This document shows, one piece after another, positions 46,653-55,820 of a stretch of DNA of 64,000 nucleotides. A model generated the notes under the pieces. It did not search any database. It was not told the DNA's origin and was given only the letters and a program-made list of their open reading frames with translations. Source of the DNA: Albibacterium sp963696875 (lineage in GTDB: Bacteria > Bacteroidota > Bacteroidia > Sphingobacteriales > Sphingobacteriaceae); assembly GCA_963696875.1 (NCBI GenBank), contig CAVOLQ010000004.1, positions 363,972 through 427,971 on the forward strand, written 5' to 3'. A program made the translations under genes and the position numbers. How positions within the stretch are numbered: the first letter of the stretch is position 1; every line of letters begins with the position of its first letter.

Positions 46653-47735
46653 ATGAGTAATTATGTGCCTCCCAATTTACCATTACAAGTGGATGTGGAA
46701 AGTAAAGTTGTATTGAAACAGGTTGCTGCTGCTCATCGTCGATTGGCGGAGCTGAAGGGACTTGTTATGACTATTCCTAATGAGGAAATTTTGATCAGTA
46801 CGCTTACTTTGCAGGAGGCTAGGGATAGTTCTGAGATCGAAAATATTATTACTACGCAGGATGAGCTTTTTAAGGCTGAATTATTTACGGATTATGCCGT
46901 TAATGTTTCCACTAAAGAAGTGCAGAATTATGCTTCTGCATTGCGCAAAGGTTTTGAAGCGGTAAGGAAAAATAAGATATTGTCTACCAAACATATTCTC
47001 CAGATTCAAAAAGAGTTGGAGGAAAATGAGGCGGGTTTTCGTAAACTTCCTGGTACTGCTTTAAAAAATGCGGTAACGGGGGAAACGATTTATACTCCGC
47101 CACAGCACCCTGATGAGATTATTTCCTTGATGGATAATCTTGAACAATATATCAATGATGATGAGCTTTCGGATTTTGATCCATTGGTCAAGATGGCTAT
47201 TATTCATCATCAATTTGAGAGTATTCATCCTTTTTATGATGGTAATGGACGAACTGGTCGTATTATAAATATTCTTTATTTGGTTTGTAAGGATTTATTG
47301 CAGCTTCCTATTTTATATCTCAGCCGATATATCGTGGAACATAAAGCCGAATATTATCGTCTTTTGCAGGCGGTGAGGGATGATGATCAGTGGGAGGAGT
47401 GGATTCTCTTTATGCTTAAGGGTGTGGAGGAGACGTCCATTCAAACGATTGATTTGATTAAGGATATCAAGAAATTGATGCAGGAATATAAAGAGAAGAT
47501 TCGAGGAGAGTTTCCTAAGATTTATAGTCAGGAATTGTTGAATAATTTATTTAAACATCCTTATACGAAGATTGATTTTGTGATGGAGGATGTTAGGGTA
47601 AGTAGGCCTACTGCTACAAGTTATTTGGAAAGCTTGGTGATGGCTGGTTTTCTTGAGAAATATAAAATTGGAAAAAGTAACTTTTATTTGAACCGTGATT
47701 TATTTAACCTTTTTGTGAATGCTTATCGAAAGTAG
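46653..47735 (+). CDS. Fic-domain protein (class II, with inhibitory helix)
   Basis: A 360-residue protein. The Fic_N region holds the inhibitory motif SSEIEN (S59-x3-E63-N64), the catalytic motif is HPFYDGNGRTGR at about residues 192-203, and the C-terminus carries a winged helix (KIDFVMEDVRVSRPTATSYL). Class II Fic proteins AMPylate targets, often topoisomerases or themselves, and are held inactive by the helix. It lies 250 bp before the RM gene with dyad repeats between; involvement in defence is inference. Confidence 0.92.
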   Translation: MSNYVPPNLPLQVDVESKVVLKQVAAAHRRLAELKGLVMTIPNEEILISTLTLQEARDSSEIENIITTQDELFKAELFTDYAVNVSTKEVQNYASALRKGFEAVRKNKILSTKHILQIQKELEENEAGFRKLPGTALKNAVTGETIYTPPQHPDEIISLMDNLEQYINDDELSDFDPLVKMAIIHHQFESIHPFYDGNGRTGRIINILYLVCKDLLQLPILYLSRYIVEHKAEYYRLLQAVRDDDQWEEWILFMLKGVEETSIQTIDLIKDIKKLMQEYKEKIRGEFPKIYSQELLNNLFKHPYTKIDFVMEDVRVSRPTATSYLESLVMAGFLEKYKIGKSNFYLNRDLFNLFVNAYRK

Positions 47736-47759
47736 GGTATTTAAAATGTAGGGATCAAA

Positions 47760-47834
47760 TTCTCATGTAAAAGAATGTCAATTCTCTTTACACGAGAAAG
47801 ATGATATGTAAAGAAAAAGAGTATTTCTTTACAT
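47760..47834. promoter_or_regulatory. Two tandem TGTAAAGAA dyads between fic and the RM gene
   Basis: Dyad 2 is perfect: ATGTAAAGAAA (47806-47816) / TTTCTTTACAT (47824-47834), spacer 7. Dyad 1 (47760-47798) has arms TTCTCATGTAAAAGAA and TTCTCTTTACACGAGAA with the same half-site. They sit 155-230 bp before the RM start. Operators or processing hairpins; no U-run. Confidence 0.65.
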
Positions 47835-47988
47835 GTTTGAATAAGTCATCTAAAGGAATTGGGATTTTGTAGATATGTTGAGGATAAAGTGTATACAAAA
47901 ATCAAATTATATACATGTTGTTTCTATGCGTGAAATTAAGTTTTGTGTACTTAATATAAATTGAATTTATAAGAAAGAAGTAGAGTAA

Positions 47989-50900
47989 ATGAAGATAAAT
48001 AAATTGAAACCCAAGAAGGCATTGAATAAAGCCTTTTTAAAAGTTAAGCCGAACCGAACTGAAATTGAGTGTTTCAAGACTAATCTTATCCAGTTGCTCG
48101 ACAGAATAAATGACATGGAATCGGAAGAGTTTCACAAAAACCTTGTCATTGATTTTCTGAAAAAGACTTATTATGATCCGAACCATTTTATCAATACTAA
48201 GGGAAGAAATGACCTTGTAATCCATAATGGTAATAAGGCAAAAAATTCAGTTGGGGTAATTGTGGAGGCTAAGAAGCCTGCCAACAAATCTGAAATGGTG
48301 ACTATCGATAAGCTGAACACAAAAGCTTTTCACGAATTGGTTCTCTATTATTTACGAGAGCGGATTACGCACAAGAACCTTGAGGTAAAGCACTTAGTTA
48401 TTACTAATATTAATGAATGGTTTATTTTTGATGCTACTGTTTTTGATAAATTTTTTGCTCAAAACAAAAACCTTGTAAAGCAATTCATAGATTTTGAAGG
48501 TGGTCGTTTAGCAGATACCAAAACTGATTTTTTTTACAAGCAAATTGCAGAGCCGTTTATTGCTGAAATAAAATCCGAGATTGAATTTACCTATTTCAAC
48601 ATTCAGGATTATCAAAAGCCTCTTCGAAATGATAATCCGACTGACGATAATAAGTTGATCGCTCTTTTTAAATTGTTATCCCCTGAACATCTTTTAAAAC
48701 TTCCCTTCTCTAATGATAGTAATAGTCTTGATAATGGCTTTTACAACGAGTTATTGCATATTATCGGTTTGGTAGAAACTAAAGTTGGCGGTAAAAAACT
48801 AATAGGAAGAAATAAAGATGGCGCACGAAATACAGGCAGCATTTTAGAGGATGCTATTATCCAACTGGATAGTTTGGATAAAATCGCCCGTTTGGAAAGG
48901 CCTAGTCAATTTGGAAACTCGTACCAGGAAAAGCTTTTCAATGTTGCTCTTGAGCTCTCTATCACATGGATTAACAGGATTTTATTTTTAAAATTGCTGG
49001 AGGGGCAACTCATCGCTTACCATAAAGGCGATAAGTCTTATTCGTTTCTTAATTACGACAAAATTAAGAGCTATGATGACCTGAATAGATTGTTTTTTCA
49101 GGTATTGGCCAGAAAATTTGAAGATCGGAATTCAGATGTAAAATTACCTTTTGAGAAAGTTCCTTATCTTAACTCTTCTCTTTTTGAACCTACGGATATA
49201 GAGCATTCTACTTTGTTGATCAGTAATCTTAATGATTCTAAAACTATTCCGATTCTTCCAAAAACCATTCTTAAAAATGATAAAGGAAAGAAACGAGCTG
49301 GGAACTTGACTACGCTTGAGTATTTGTTTGAGTTTTTGAGTGCTTACGATTTCAGCAGCGAAGGCTCAGAAACGATACAAGAGGATAATAAAACGCTTAT
49401 CAATGCTTCTGTTCTGGGCTTGATATTTGAGAAAATAAACGGTTACAAAGATGGTTCATTTTTTACACCAGGTTTCATAACCATGTATATGTGCCGTGAA
49501 ACTATCCGTAAAGCGGTAGTTCAGAAATTCAATGAAACTAAAAATTGGCATTGTAAAGATCTCGATGACGTTTATGAGAATATTGAAGATCGAAAAGAAG
49601 CCAATGACATTGTTAACAGCATTAAAGTTTGTGATCCAGCTGTTGGTTCGGGACATTTTTTGGTTTCGGCTCTCAATGAAATGATTGCTGTAAAAAACGA
49701 TCTAAAGATTCTACAGGACCGTGATGGGAAACGTCTCAAAGAATACCAGGTTGAGGTGGTGAATGATGAATTAATCGTGACAGATGAAGAAGGTGAGCTT
49801 TTTGACTATAATCCGAGTAATAAAGAAAGCCAACGTATTCAGGAAACACTTTTTCATGAGAAGCAGACTATCATTGAAAACTGTCTTTTTGGTGTGGATA
49901 TTAACCCCAATTCGGTAAAAATATGCCGTTTGCGTTTGTGGATTGAGCTTTTGAAAAATGCCTATTATAAAAATAAAACTGAGCTTGAAACGCTTCCAAA
50001 TATTGACATCAACATTAAATGTGGAAACTCCTTGGTGAGTCGTTTCGATATAGATTCGGATCTAAAAAAAGCCCTTAAGAAAAGTAAATGGTCGATTGAC
50101 AGCTATCGAATAGCTGTGGCTACGTACCGTAACGCTGAAAATAAGGAGCAAAAACGGGAAATGGAAAAACTGATAGCGGATATAAAATCTGATTTTAGAA
50201 GCGAAATTTCACTGAGCGATCCAAAAGCAAGGAAGTTACGGAAGCTATCGGGCGAATTGTTTAAAATGACCAATCAGCAGCAGCTTTTTGAAATGTCCAG
50301 AAAAGAAAAAGCAGCGTGGAACAAAAAAGTAGAAACATTAAGCAAAGAATCCAAGAAGTTAGAAATAGAAGTTGAAGAGATAAAAGCGAACAAGATATTT
50401 GAAAATGCTTTTGAATGGCGTTTTGAGTTTCCAGAAGTGCTGAATGATGATGGTGATTTTGTGGGTTTTGATGTGGTGATTGGGAATCCACCGTATGGCT
50501 CTCTATTTAGTGAAAATGAAAAGCAGTTTATAAAAAGTAACTATCAGTTTTGCGATTACCAGCTTGATATTTTCATGACTTTTTTTGAACGTTCTTATGA
50601 TTTGCTTAAAGACCATTCACAACTCTGCTTTATTGTTCCTAATACCTGGCTACTTAACTTAAAAACACCAAATATTAGAAAGCTACTTTTTGAAAATTTC
50701 AATACACATAATATCCGAGCATACAGCTTTCCAGTCTTTGAAGAAGCTGTAGTTGACACAGTAATTGTAAGTGCAGAAAAGAAGAAAGATTTAATGGGCT
50801 CCATGTCTGTTCAAATCATTGACAGAAATGGAGACTTTATTGAAAATCATTTTGACAAAAAAGAACTTGCGGAAAATCATAAAAGCCATGTAAACATTTA

Positions 50901-51618
50901 TCTTTCTGAATTTGCTTCAAAGATTAATCATAGTTTTTCTACTCTACCAAAACTTGACAATGTTGCGAAAATCACTCAGGGAACTAAGCCTTTTCAGAGA
51001 GGAAAAGGTAACCCTAAGCAAGATGCAAAAACAATGCAAGAAAAGCCATTTGTTCAGTCGTTCAAAAAAAACAATACATTCAGACCTTTATTGCGTGGAA
51101 GCTTAATTAAAAAATATGTTACTATTTGGAATGATGATTATTATATTAGCTTAGGCGATTGGTTAGCAGAACCGAGATACTCTGCGAATTATGATGCACC
51201 AATTAAAATTGTTATTCGTCAAACCGGCAGTTCCTTAATTGCTACTATTGACAACAGACAATTTGTAGTAAGAGATAATCTTTATACAATTGTATCAACA
51301 AACAAAGAATATTCAGAGTATATCCTTTTAGCTTTTTTGAATTCAAAATTAATGAATTGGTACTATCAAAACATTGTTAATAATGAAGTTGGGGAAGCAT
51401 TGGCTCAAGTAAAAAGAGGGCATTTAGCTATATTGCCAATTCCAAATTTAAATTCATCAATTTTTGCGACAACAGAGAGTTTAATCAAACAAGTTTTAGA
51501 TTTAAAAGAAGTTAATATCTACGCCGAAACTACGGGTTTAGAAAATCAAATCGATCAATTGGTTTATCAATTATATGATTTGACGCAAGAAGAAATAGAA
51601 ATAATTGAGAGCAATTAA
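47989..51618 (+). CDS. Type IIG-like restriction-modification enzyme (Eco57I/TaqI-like)
   Basis: A 1209-residue fused enzyme. The N-terminal PD-(D/E)xK-like site is NDLVIHNG ... VGVIVEAKKP (D75, E93, K95). An adenine methyltransferase follows, with motif I VCDPAVGSGHFLVSAL near residue 548 and motif IV NPPYG near 832. The C-terminal TaqI-like recognition domain contains ITQGTKPFQRGKGN and LRGSLIKKYV. Both cutting and methylation would reside in one chain. The stop is 2 bp before the TIR gene, so the two are cotranscribed. Specificity unknown. Confidence 0.88.
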   Translation: MKINKLKPKKALNKAFLKVKPNRTEIECFKTNLIQLLDRINDMESEEFHKNLVIDFLKKTYYDPNHFINTKGRNDLVIHNGNKAKNSVGVIVEAKKPANKSEMVTIDKLNTKAFHELVLYYLRERITHKNLEVKHLVITNINEWFIFDATVFDKFFAQNKNLVKQFIDFEGGRLADTKTDFFYKQIAEPFIAEIKSEIEFTYFNIQDYQKPLRNDNPTDDNKLIALFKLLSPEHLLKLPFSNDSNSLDNGFYNELLHIIGLVETKVGGKKLIGRNKDGARNTGSILEDAIIQLDSLDKIARLERPSQFGNSYQEKLFNVALELSITWINRILFLKLLEGQLIAYHKGDKSYSFLNYDKIKSYDDLNRLFFQVLARKFEDRNSDVKLPFEKVPYLNSSLFEPTDIEHSTLLISNLNDSKTIPILPKTILKNDKGKKRAGNLTTLEYLFEFLSAYDFSSEGSETIQEDNKTLINASVLGLIFEKINGYKDGSFFTPGFITMYMCRETIRKAVVQKFNETKNWHCKDLDDVYENIEDRKEANDIVNSIKVCDPAVGSGHFLVSALNEMIAVKNDLKILQDRDGKRLKEYQVEVVNDELIVTDEEGELFDYNPSNKESQRIQETLFHEKQTIIENCLFGVDINPNSVKICRLRLWIELLKNAYYKNKTELETLPNIDINIKCGNSLVSRFDIDSDLKKALKKSKWSIDSYRIAVATYRNAENKEQKREMEKLIADIKSDFRSEISLSDPKARKLRKLSGELFKMTNQQQLFEMSRKEKAAWNKKVETLSKESKKLEIEVEEIKANKIFENAFEWRFEFPEVLNDDGDFVGFDVVIGNPPYGSLFSENEKQFIKSNYQFCDYQLDIFMTFFERSYDLLKDHSQLCFIVPNTWLLNLKTPNIRKLLFENFNTHNIRAYSFPVFEEAVVDTVIVSAEKKKDLMGSMSVQIIDRNGDFIENHFDKKELAENHKSHVNIYLSEFASKINHSFSTLPKLDNVAKITQGTKPFQRGKGNPKQDAKTMQEKPFVQSFKKNNTFRPLLRGSLIKKYVTIWNDDYYISLGDWLAEPRYSANYDAPIKIVIRQTGSSLIATIDNRQFVVRDNLYTIVSTNKEYSEYILLAFLNSKLMNWYYQNIVNNEVGEALAQVKRGHLAILPIPNLNSSIFATTESLIKQVLDLKEVNIYAETTGLENQIDQLVYQLYDLTQEEIEIIESN

Positions 51619-51620
51619 TT

Positions 51621-52469
51621 ATGAGTATTGACCATATAGCAAGACAAATCGCAACAGTTGACCGTGAAATAAATACGGTTGAGAAAAGTATTCATTATGT
51701 TGATGGTAACATCAGTCGCAAATCCAAAGAAGCAAATAACATATTGTCTAAGCTTTCAAGAGAGAAAGATTTAAAGCGGGTTATCACTTATCAAAAAGAT
51801 CTGAATAGAAAGAATGAAGAAATCAGTAAACTTGAGAAGGATAAAAGCAATAAAACCAGGATATTATCTGATAAGCAGAAAAAGAAATTTGATCTACAGA
51901 GTAAACTGAATAAAGAGGAACAAAAAGGAAGGGATAAAACAAAAAAAGAGCAGAAGGAAATGTTGTCTTTACAACAACAAATTACTAGAGAAATGGAAAT
52001 ACAAAAAATGCAATCTCTTCACTCCATTGACGTTCTTAAGCCGCAGCAGACTGAACAAACGGATTATGATGTATTTGTTTCTCACGCTTCGGAAGATAAA
52101 GAGGAGTTTGTAAGAGATTTTGTCAAATGTTTGCAGGAAAACGGAATAAACGTCTGGTATGATGAATTTACTTTGCGGGTAGGTGACAGTCTAAGACGCT
52201 CTATTGACAATGGACTGAGGAATTCCCGCTATGGGATCGTTGTTTTATCAGAAGCTTTTTTCAGCAAGGAATGGCCTCAACGAGAGCTAGATGGACTTTT
52301 TGCAAGAGAAATAAACGGAGAAAAAGTAATACTTCCTATTTGGCATAAAATCAGTAAAAACGAAGTATTGAAGTTTAGTCCATTAATTGCAGATATGTTG
52401 GCTTTAAATACTGCAAGTTTTACAATCGAAGAAATCGCAAAACAAATTTCTGACAGAGTTATAAATTAA
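51621..52469 (+). CDS. Coiled-coil TIR-domain protein linked to the RM gene
   Basis: A 282-residue protein. Residues 1-135 form a long charged coiled coil (EKSIHYVDGNISRKSKEANN ... LEKDKSNKTR). Residues 148-280 are a TIR domain (DYDVFVSHASEDKEEFVRDF, VWYDEF, YGIVVLSEAFFSKEWPQREL), with E222 at the NADase catalytic position. It starts 2 bp after the RM stop. A coupled NAD-depleting effector or signal maker is plausible (inference); this pairing is not one I recognise. Confidence 0.85.
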   Translation: MSIDHIARQIATVDREINTVEKSIHYVDGNISRKSKEANNILSKLSREKDLKRVITYQKDLNRKNEEISKLEKDKSNKTRILSDKQKKKFDLQSKLNKEEQKGRDKTKKEQKEMLSLQQQITREMEIQKMQSLHSIDVLKPQQTEQTDYDVFVSHASEDKEEFVRDFVKCLQENGINVWYDEFTLRVGDSLRRSIDNGLRNSRYGIVVLSEAFFSKEWPQRELDGLFAREINGEKVILPIWHKISKNEVLKFSPLIADMLALNTASFTIEEIAKQISDRVIN

Positions 52470-52537
52470 CATTTCAATATAGAACGATAGAAAAAATGAT
52501 AATTTCAGCAAAGCATCACAAGAGGTTAACTCATTAA

Positions 52538-54046
52538 TTATAAGGTTATAGTGTTTAATAATTCACCTACATAAGTTCCTATAACTCCAATATAAGTTCC
52601 TATAATTTTCGCCATCGGCATTAATTCACTTAAATTAAATAATGCAAAGAAAGCTAAAACAAGTGCAAAATACTGGAGAGCAGTGGATAAATAAGAAACC
52701 GTTAAATTGTTAGCATCTTCAATTATATCATTAATTGAGTTTAATCGATTATTTATTTCCCTAATAGCATCTTCTTTTCTTTTTTGAACGAAATAGTTAA
52801 AACTTTTTTTATCTGAATCCATAGTTAAAACTGTGGGGTCATCGTCTGAAATCATTCTTATGTATAAATTTTTTAAAAAAATAAGTTTAGCTTTTATTCT
52901 TGCCACATTTTTGTAAAGAAAAAGATGGTACCATTTCTTCTCAAATAATTTAAAAAGTACATGGTTTAATTTATGTTGGTTTTTCCTTATCAGATAAAAC
53001 AATGAATAATAATACTGAGTAAATGATAAGTCATATATTGCACTACTAACATATAACCATGTTAAAGAGCCCTGATCTGAATCCTCTTTTGGCAGAATAA
53101 AAATATTGTAGGCGTCAAATCCTTTTTCGAAATAATTAAAATTTTTAATTTCAATTTTCTGTCTTGGTCGACTATGAATCGAGTTGAAAATGCTTGAGTC
53201 AATATCTATTTCTTTGTCGTTTTCCGCTTTATAAATTAATGACTCATTCCCTAGTGTTACAAAATCTGAATTAATGCCTTTGAACAAACGATTGATGATT
53301 AGATCTTCAGAAGTTGACCGGGCATCAAGTATTAATTCGTTGTAACTAAGCTCCCTTATACGCTCCTGTTCTGATAGATGCAGAATTGGTGTATACCCTT
53401 TTATTATTGATCGCCAATCATTCCAAACGGCTACAGAACTTTTCCATTCCTTAGAAAGGCAAATAAGATTAAAAGCTCTCATGAATGTTTTATTGGTCTG
53501 TATAGTGAAATTTAGGATAATCGTAGACTCAAATAGTTTTAGAAACTCAATACTTAAACCATCAATATTATCTAAATTCTTTTCTTTAGAAAAATCAAAA
53601 GTGCACAAGAATGAATCATGCGTAGTTTCAAAATTCCGTAAATTCTGAAGTTTTTTAAAAGTATCCCTAATTTGGTTCTTATTTTCAGCTAACCTGCCAT
53701 GTTCTGTATAGAATGGACGGTTATGTAAAAGCCATCGGAGATTTTCACACACTGAATTTAAATACTCTATTGGAATTGATAGGGTAAATGATACTTTTAT
53801 ATCAGTTATCACTTCATTTACCTTCGTGTATTTTCCGCGTGGCTTTCCCTCTTCCTTTAGACAGCTTTCATAATATTCAAAGGTTCTATGTTTATTATTC
53901 GAGAAGATTTTATAATAATTTATATTATATAGAAGTGTGACTAAAAAATGGGATATATTATCAAGAATCCTATCTAAGGATAATTTGTCCTTTCTTTTAG
54001 ATTGATAAATTAAAGTGTGCTTTTTCTTAAGTAAAATAAAACTCAT
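52538..54046 (-). CDS. Unknown 502-aa protein with C-terminal membrane helices
   Basis: No family recognised. The first 400 residues are soluble, rich in Asn/Lys and aromatic residues, with helix-rich segments. A coiled coil (KRKEDAIREINNRLNSINDI) leads into two C-terminal membrane helices (LQYFALVLAFFALF and IIGTYIGVIGTYVGELL). The coiled-coil-then-two-helix end resembles CorA-like or abortive-infection membrane effectors only in outline. It is convergent with the TIR gene, 68 bp away. Low G+C, typical of transferred cargo. Confidence 0.7.
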   Translation of the reverse strand: MSFILLKKKHTLIYQSKRKDKLSLDRILDNISHFLVTLLYNINYYKIFSNNKHRTFEYYESCLKEEGKPRGKYTKVNEVITDIKVSFTLSIPIEYLNSVCENLRWLLHNRPFYTEHGRLAENKNQIRDTFKKLQNLRNFETTHDSFLCTFDFSKEKNLDNIDGLSIEFLKLFESTIILNFTIQTNKTFMRAFNLICLSKEWKSSVAVWNDWRSIIKGYTPILHLSEQERIRELSYNELILDARSTSEDLIINRLFKGINSDFVTLGNESLIYKAENDKEIDIDSSIFNSIHSRPRQKIEIKNFNYFEKGFDAYNIFILPKEDSDQGSLTWLYVSSAIYDLSFTQYYYSLFYLIRKNQHKLNHVLFKLFEKKWYHLFLYKNVARIKAKLIFLKNLYIRMISDDDPTVLTMDSDKKSFNYFVQKRKEDAIREINNRLNSINDIIEDANNLTVSYLSTALQYFALVLAFFALFNLSELMPMAKIIGTYIGVIGTYVGELLNTITL

Positions 54047-54192
54047 TTTTTGTATTTAATATATATTTTCACAGAATAAATGATAACAAATGCTTAGGTC
54101 AACTAAGTTACATAAAACTGAAGGATATAAATTTTCTATGCTATTTATTCCTCTCTTAACAATGAAGGTGATATAAGTGATAACAAGAATGC

Positions 54193-54236
54193 TTGCACGT
54201 TTGTACATCCTTATATAAGGGTACGCAAACGTGCAA
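54193..54236. repeat. 44-bp nested palindrome
   Basis: Perfect 11-bp arms TTGCACGTTTG (54193-54203) and CAAACGTGCAA (54226-54236) enclose a perfect CCTTATATAAGG (54209-54220). It lies in the 255-bp gap between two minus-strand genes, about 150 bp before the 502-aa protein start. Possible operator or recombination site. Confidence 0.65.
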
Positions 54237-54301
54237 ACTTCATTTGGCTTTGGTTTACGCTGGTTTGCTTAATGGGTTTTCGGGTGGATTTGAGCTGATT
54301 G

Positions 54302-54799
54302 TTAGGCTGGGATGAGGTAGTAAATAATCATCTTTCCATCGTTTTTTTTGGTGAGCAAGAATCTGTTGCCTTCGTAGCTTTTGATTTGAATGTGAGTTGA
54401 GATGATTTGCTTCAGGCGGTTTTCGATGAGGCGTTCTTTGCAGTTCAGTTCGGCCATGAGGATGTCGATCAGCTCTCTTCTGGGCAATGAGTTTTCTAGG
54501 TGGATGGCGAGTAGCTCCAGGGTGATGTCCAGATTGCCTTTGTGGTTCTTTTTGTTCAATGCCTTTTGGACAGATTCTGGGTCGGTAATGATGAGACCTT
54601 TAGCTTTGTCGGAATATTGGACGTAGAAGGGTTCGTGTTTTTTACTGGATCTGCATTTTAGGAATACTACTTTTAATAGATCCATCGGGCTATTGTCGGC
54701 GTCTGTTTCGAATCCGATTTGGAAGACGGTGGAAATCCAGAGTTCTTGAAGCGGGTTAATTTTAAAGGGAGGACTAATTTGAAGAACATTGAGGATCAT
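54302..54799 (-). CDS. Hypothetical protein with winged-helix-like C-terminus
   Basis: A 165-residue soluble protein. The C-terminal half (LPRRELIDILMAELNCKERL, then IENRLKQIISTHIQIKSYEG) looks like a winged helix, similar in outline to the end of the island ATPase. The N-terminal half is not recognised. The base composition is more G-rich than the neighbouring gene. It might be a regulator or a decayed replication protein. Confidence 0.55.
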   Translation of the reverse strand: MILNVLQISPPFKINPLQELWISTVFQIGFETDADNSPMDLLKVVFLKCRSSKKHEPFYVQYSDKAKGLIITDPESVQKALNKKNHKGNLDITLELLAIHLENSLPRRELIDILMAELNCKERLIENRLKQIISTHIQIKSYEGNRFLLTKKNDGKMIIYYLIPA

Positions 54800-54846
54800 C
54801 GACTAGAAGTGCTGATCTATAAAGACTTGTCCATTTATTCAAATAG

Positions 54847-54990
54847 TTTTATAAAACGACTTACACCAGGGAATTGGTTCAGAGATATCAAAACGTAAAA
54901 TAAAAAGCATGTTGGATAAAATGGAAGCTGGGGGAAGTATTTTGAAGAGTGGAACAAATAGATGGACGACATATTCTCTCATCAAATAAC
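54847..54990 (+). pseudogene. Winged-helix remnant inside the left 200-bp repeat
   Basis: One frame reads GIGSEISKRKIKSMLDKME followed by LKSGTNRWTTYSLIK and a stop, the typical end of a C-terminal winged helix in AlbA/Schlafen-like ATP-binding regulators. A stop blocks the frame upstream. The right repeat carries the same ending (LKSGTNRWTIYSLNK), so both copies derive from one gene end. Confidence 0.45.
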
Positions 54991-55141
54991 TGTGAATAAT
55001 GTACCAGTTTGTTGTGACAAAATAGAACAACAAACACAGATACACCTCAACGCTCTAAACCACATACAGTTATATCAACATCAAATATGTGAAATCTCTC
55101 ATATTTATGTGAGAGTTGGGTTGAGAGATTGATTTGATAAC
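54943..55141 (+). repeat. Left copy of 200-bp imperfect direct repeat
   Basis: Similar along its length to 57467-57667 in the same orientation: it shares TTGAAGAGTGGAAC, TGTGACAAAATAGAACAACA and a CTCTCATATTTA..GTGAGAG hairpin. The two copies enclose the Mrr remnant and the AbiE pair. Confidence 0.8.
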
Positions 55142-55166
55142 CTAGAATGAACTATATTTTAGTACC

Positions 55167-55547
55167 ATGATGGGCTTTGAAAATATTGAAGTAACTGGAA
55201 AATCTCATGATGGTAAAATTGACGGCTTTGGTGTTTTGTAAATTAATCCATTTGTAAGTTTCAAGGCTATCTTTCAATGTAAACGATATAAAGGATCAGT
55301 TTCACGTTCACAAGTTGGAGATTTTAGAAATGCAATGATTGGCCGTGCGGAAAAAGGAATTATATTAACAACTGGCACCTTCACAAGTGAAGCAACGAAG
55401 GAAGCTTCCAGAGATGGGGCTCCTCAAATAGAGCTTGTTGATGGAAAAAAGCTTGTAGAAATGTTTGAGAAAGTTGAATTAGGAGTAAAGCCTAAAGTAA
55501 TATATGAGGTTGAATTAAAGTATTTTAAAAAATTTATGGGAGAATAA
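55167..55547 (+). pseudogene. Mrr-type restriction endonuclease remnant
   Basis: The frame reads GFENIEVTGKSHDGKIDGFG, a TAA stop, then FQCKRYKGSVSRSQVGDFRN, which together make the Mrr catalytic motif (D-x-n-QxK). An in-frame stop replaces a codon after GVL, and the N-terminal DNA-binding half is missing. It runs to FKKFMGE. Truncated and nonsense-interrupted, so inactive. Confidence 0.8.
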
Positions 55548-55552
55548 CAGAT

Positions 55553-55670
55553 TAAGTCCATTACATAAATTTACACAGAATATTTTATGGAATGGACTTT
55601 TATTGATACGTTTGTGTCAACATGTCCACCCCCCTTCCCATCGAACAGGGCGCTTAGGGTGGACTTTTTA
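55553..55670 (+). terminator. Two hairpins between the Mrr remnant and AbiEi
   Basis: AAGTCCATT (55553-55561) / AATGGACTT (55590-55598) is followed by TTATT. GTCCACCC (55623-55630) / GGGTGGAC (55656-55663) is followed by TTTTTA. Both fit Rho-independent terminators and share the GTCCA core. Confidence 0.65.
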
Positions 55671-55820
55671 TTTTATACCTATGGTAAAGTGCCTATACTA
55701 AGCCTGCACTTGATTATATGGCTCAACTTCGTCAACTTTTTCATGACATTTTAGTTCTTATAATATTTTATATCCGTCCATTTCTGAAGCAATCGAAAAA
55801 TAAGAATAGAGACCTCGGAA

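Noticed and set aside
54839..55045. Similar short minus-strand frames here and at 57382-57570
   Set aside because: They resemble each other only because both lie in the 200-bp direct repeat; the repeat explains the match.
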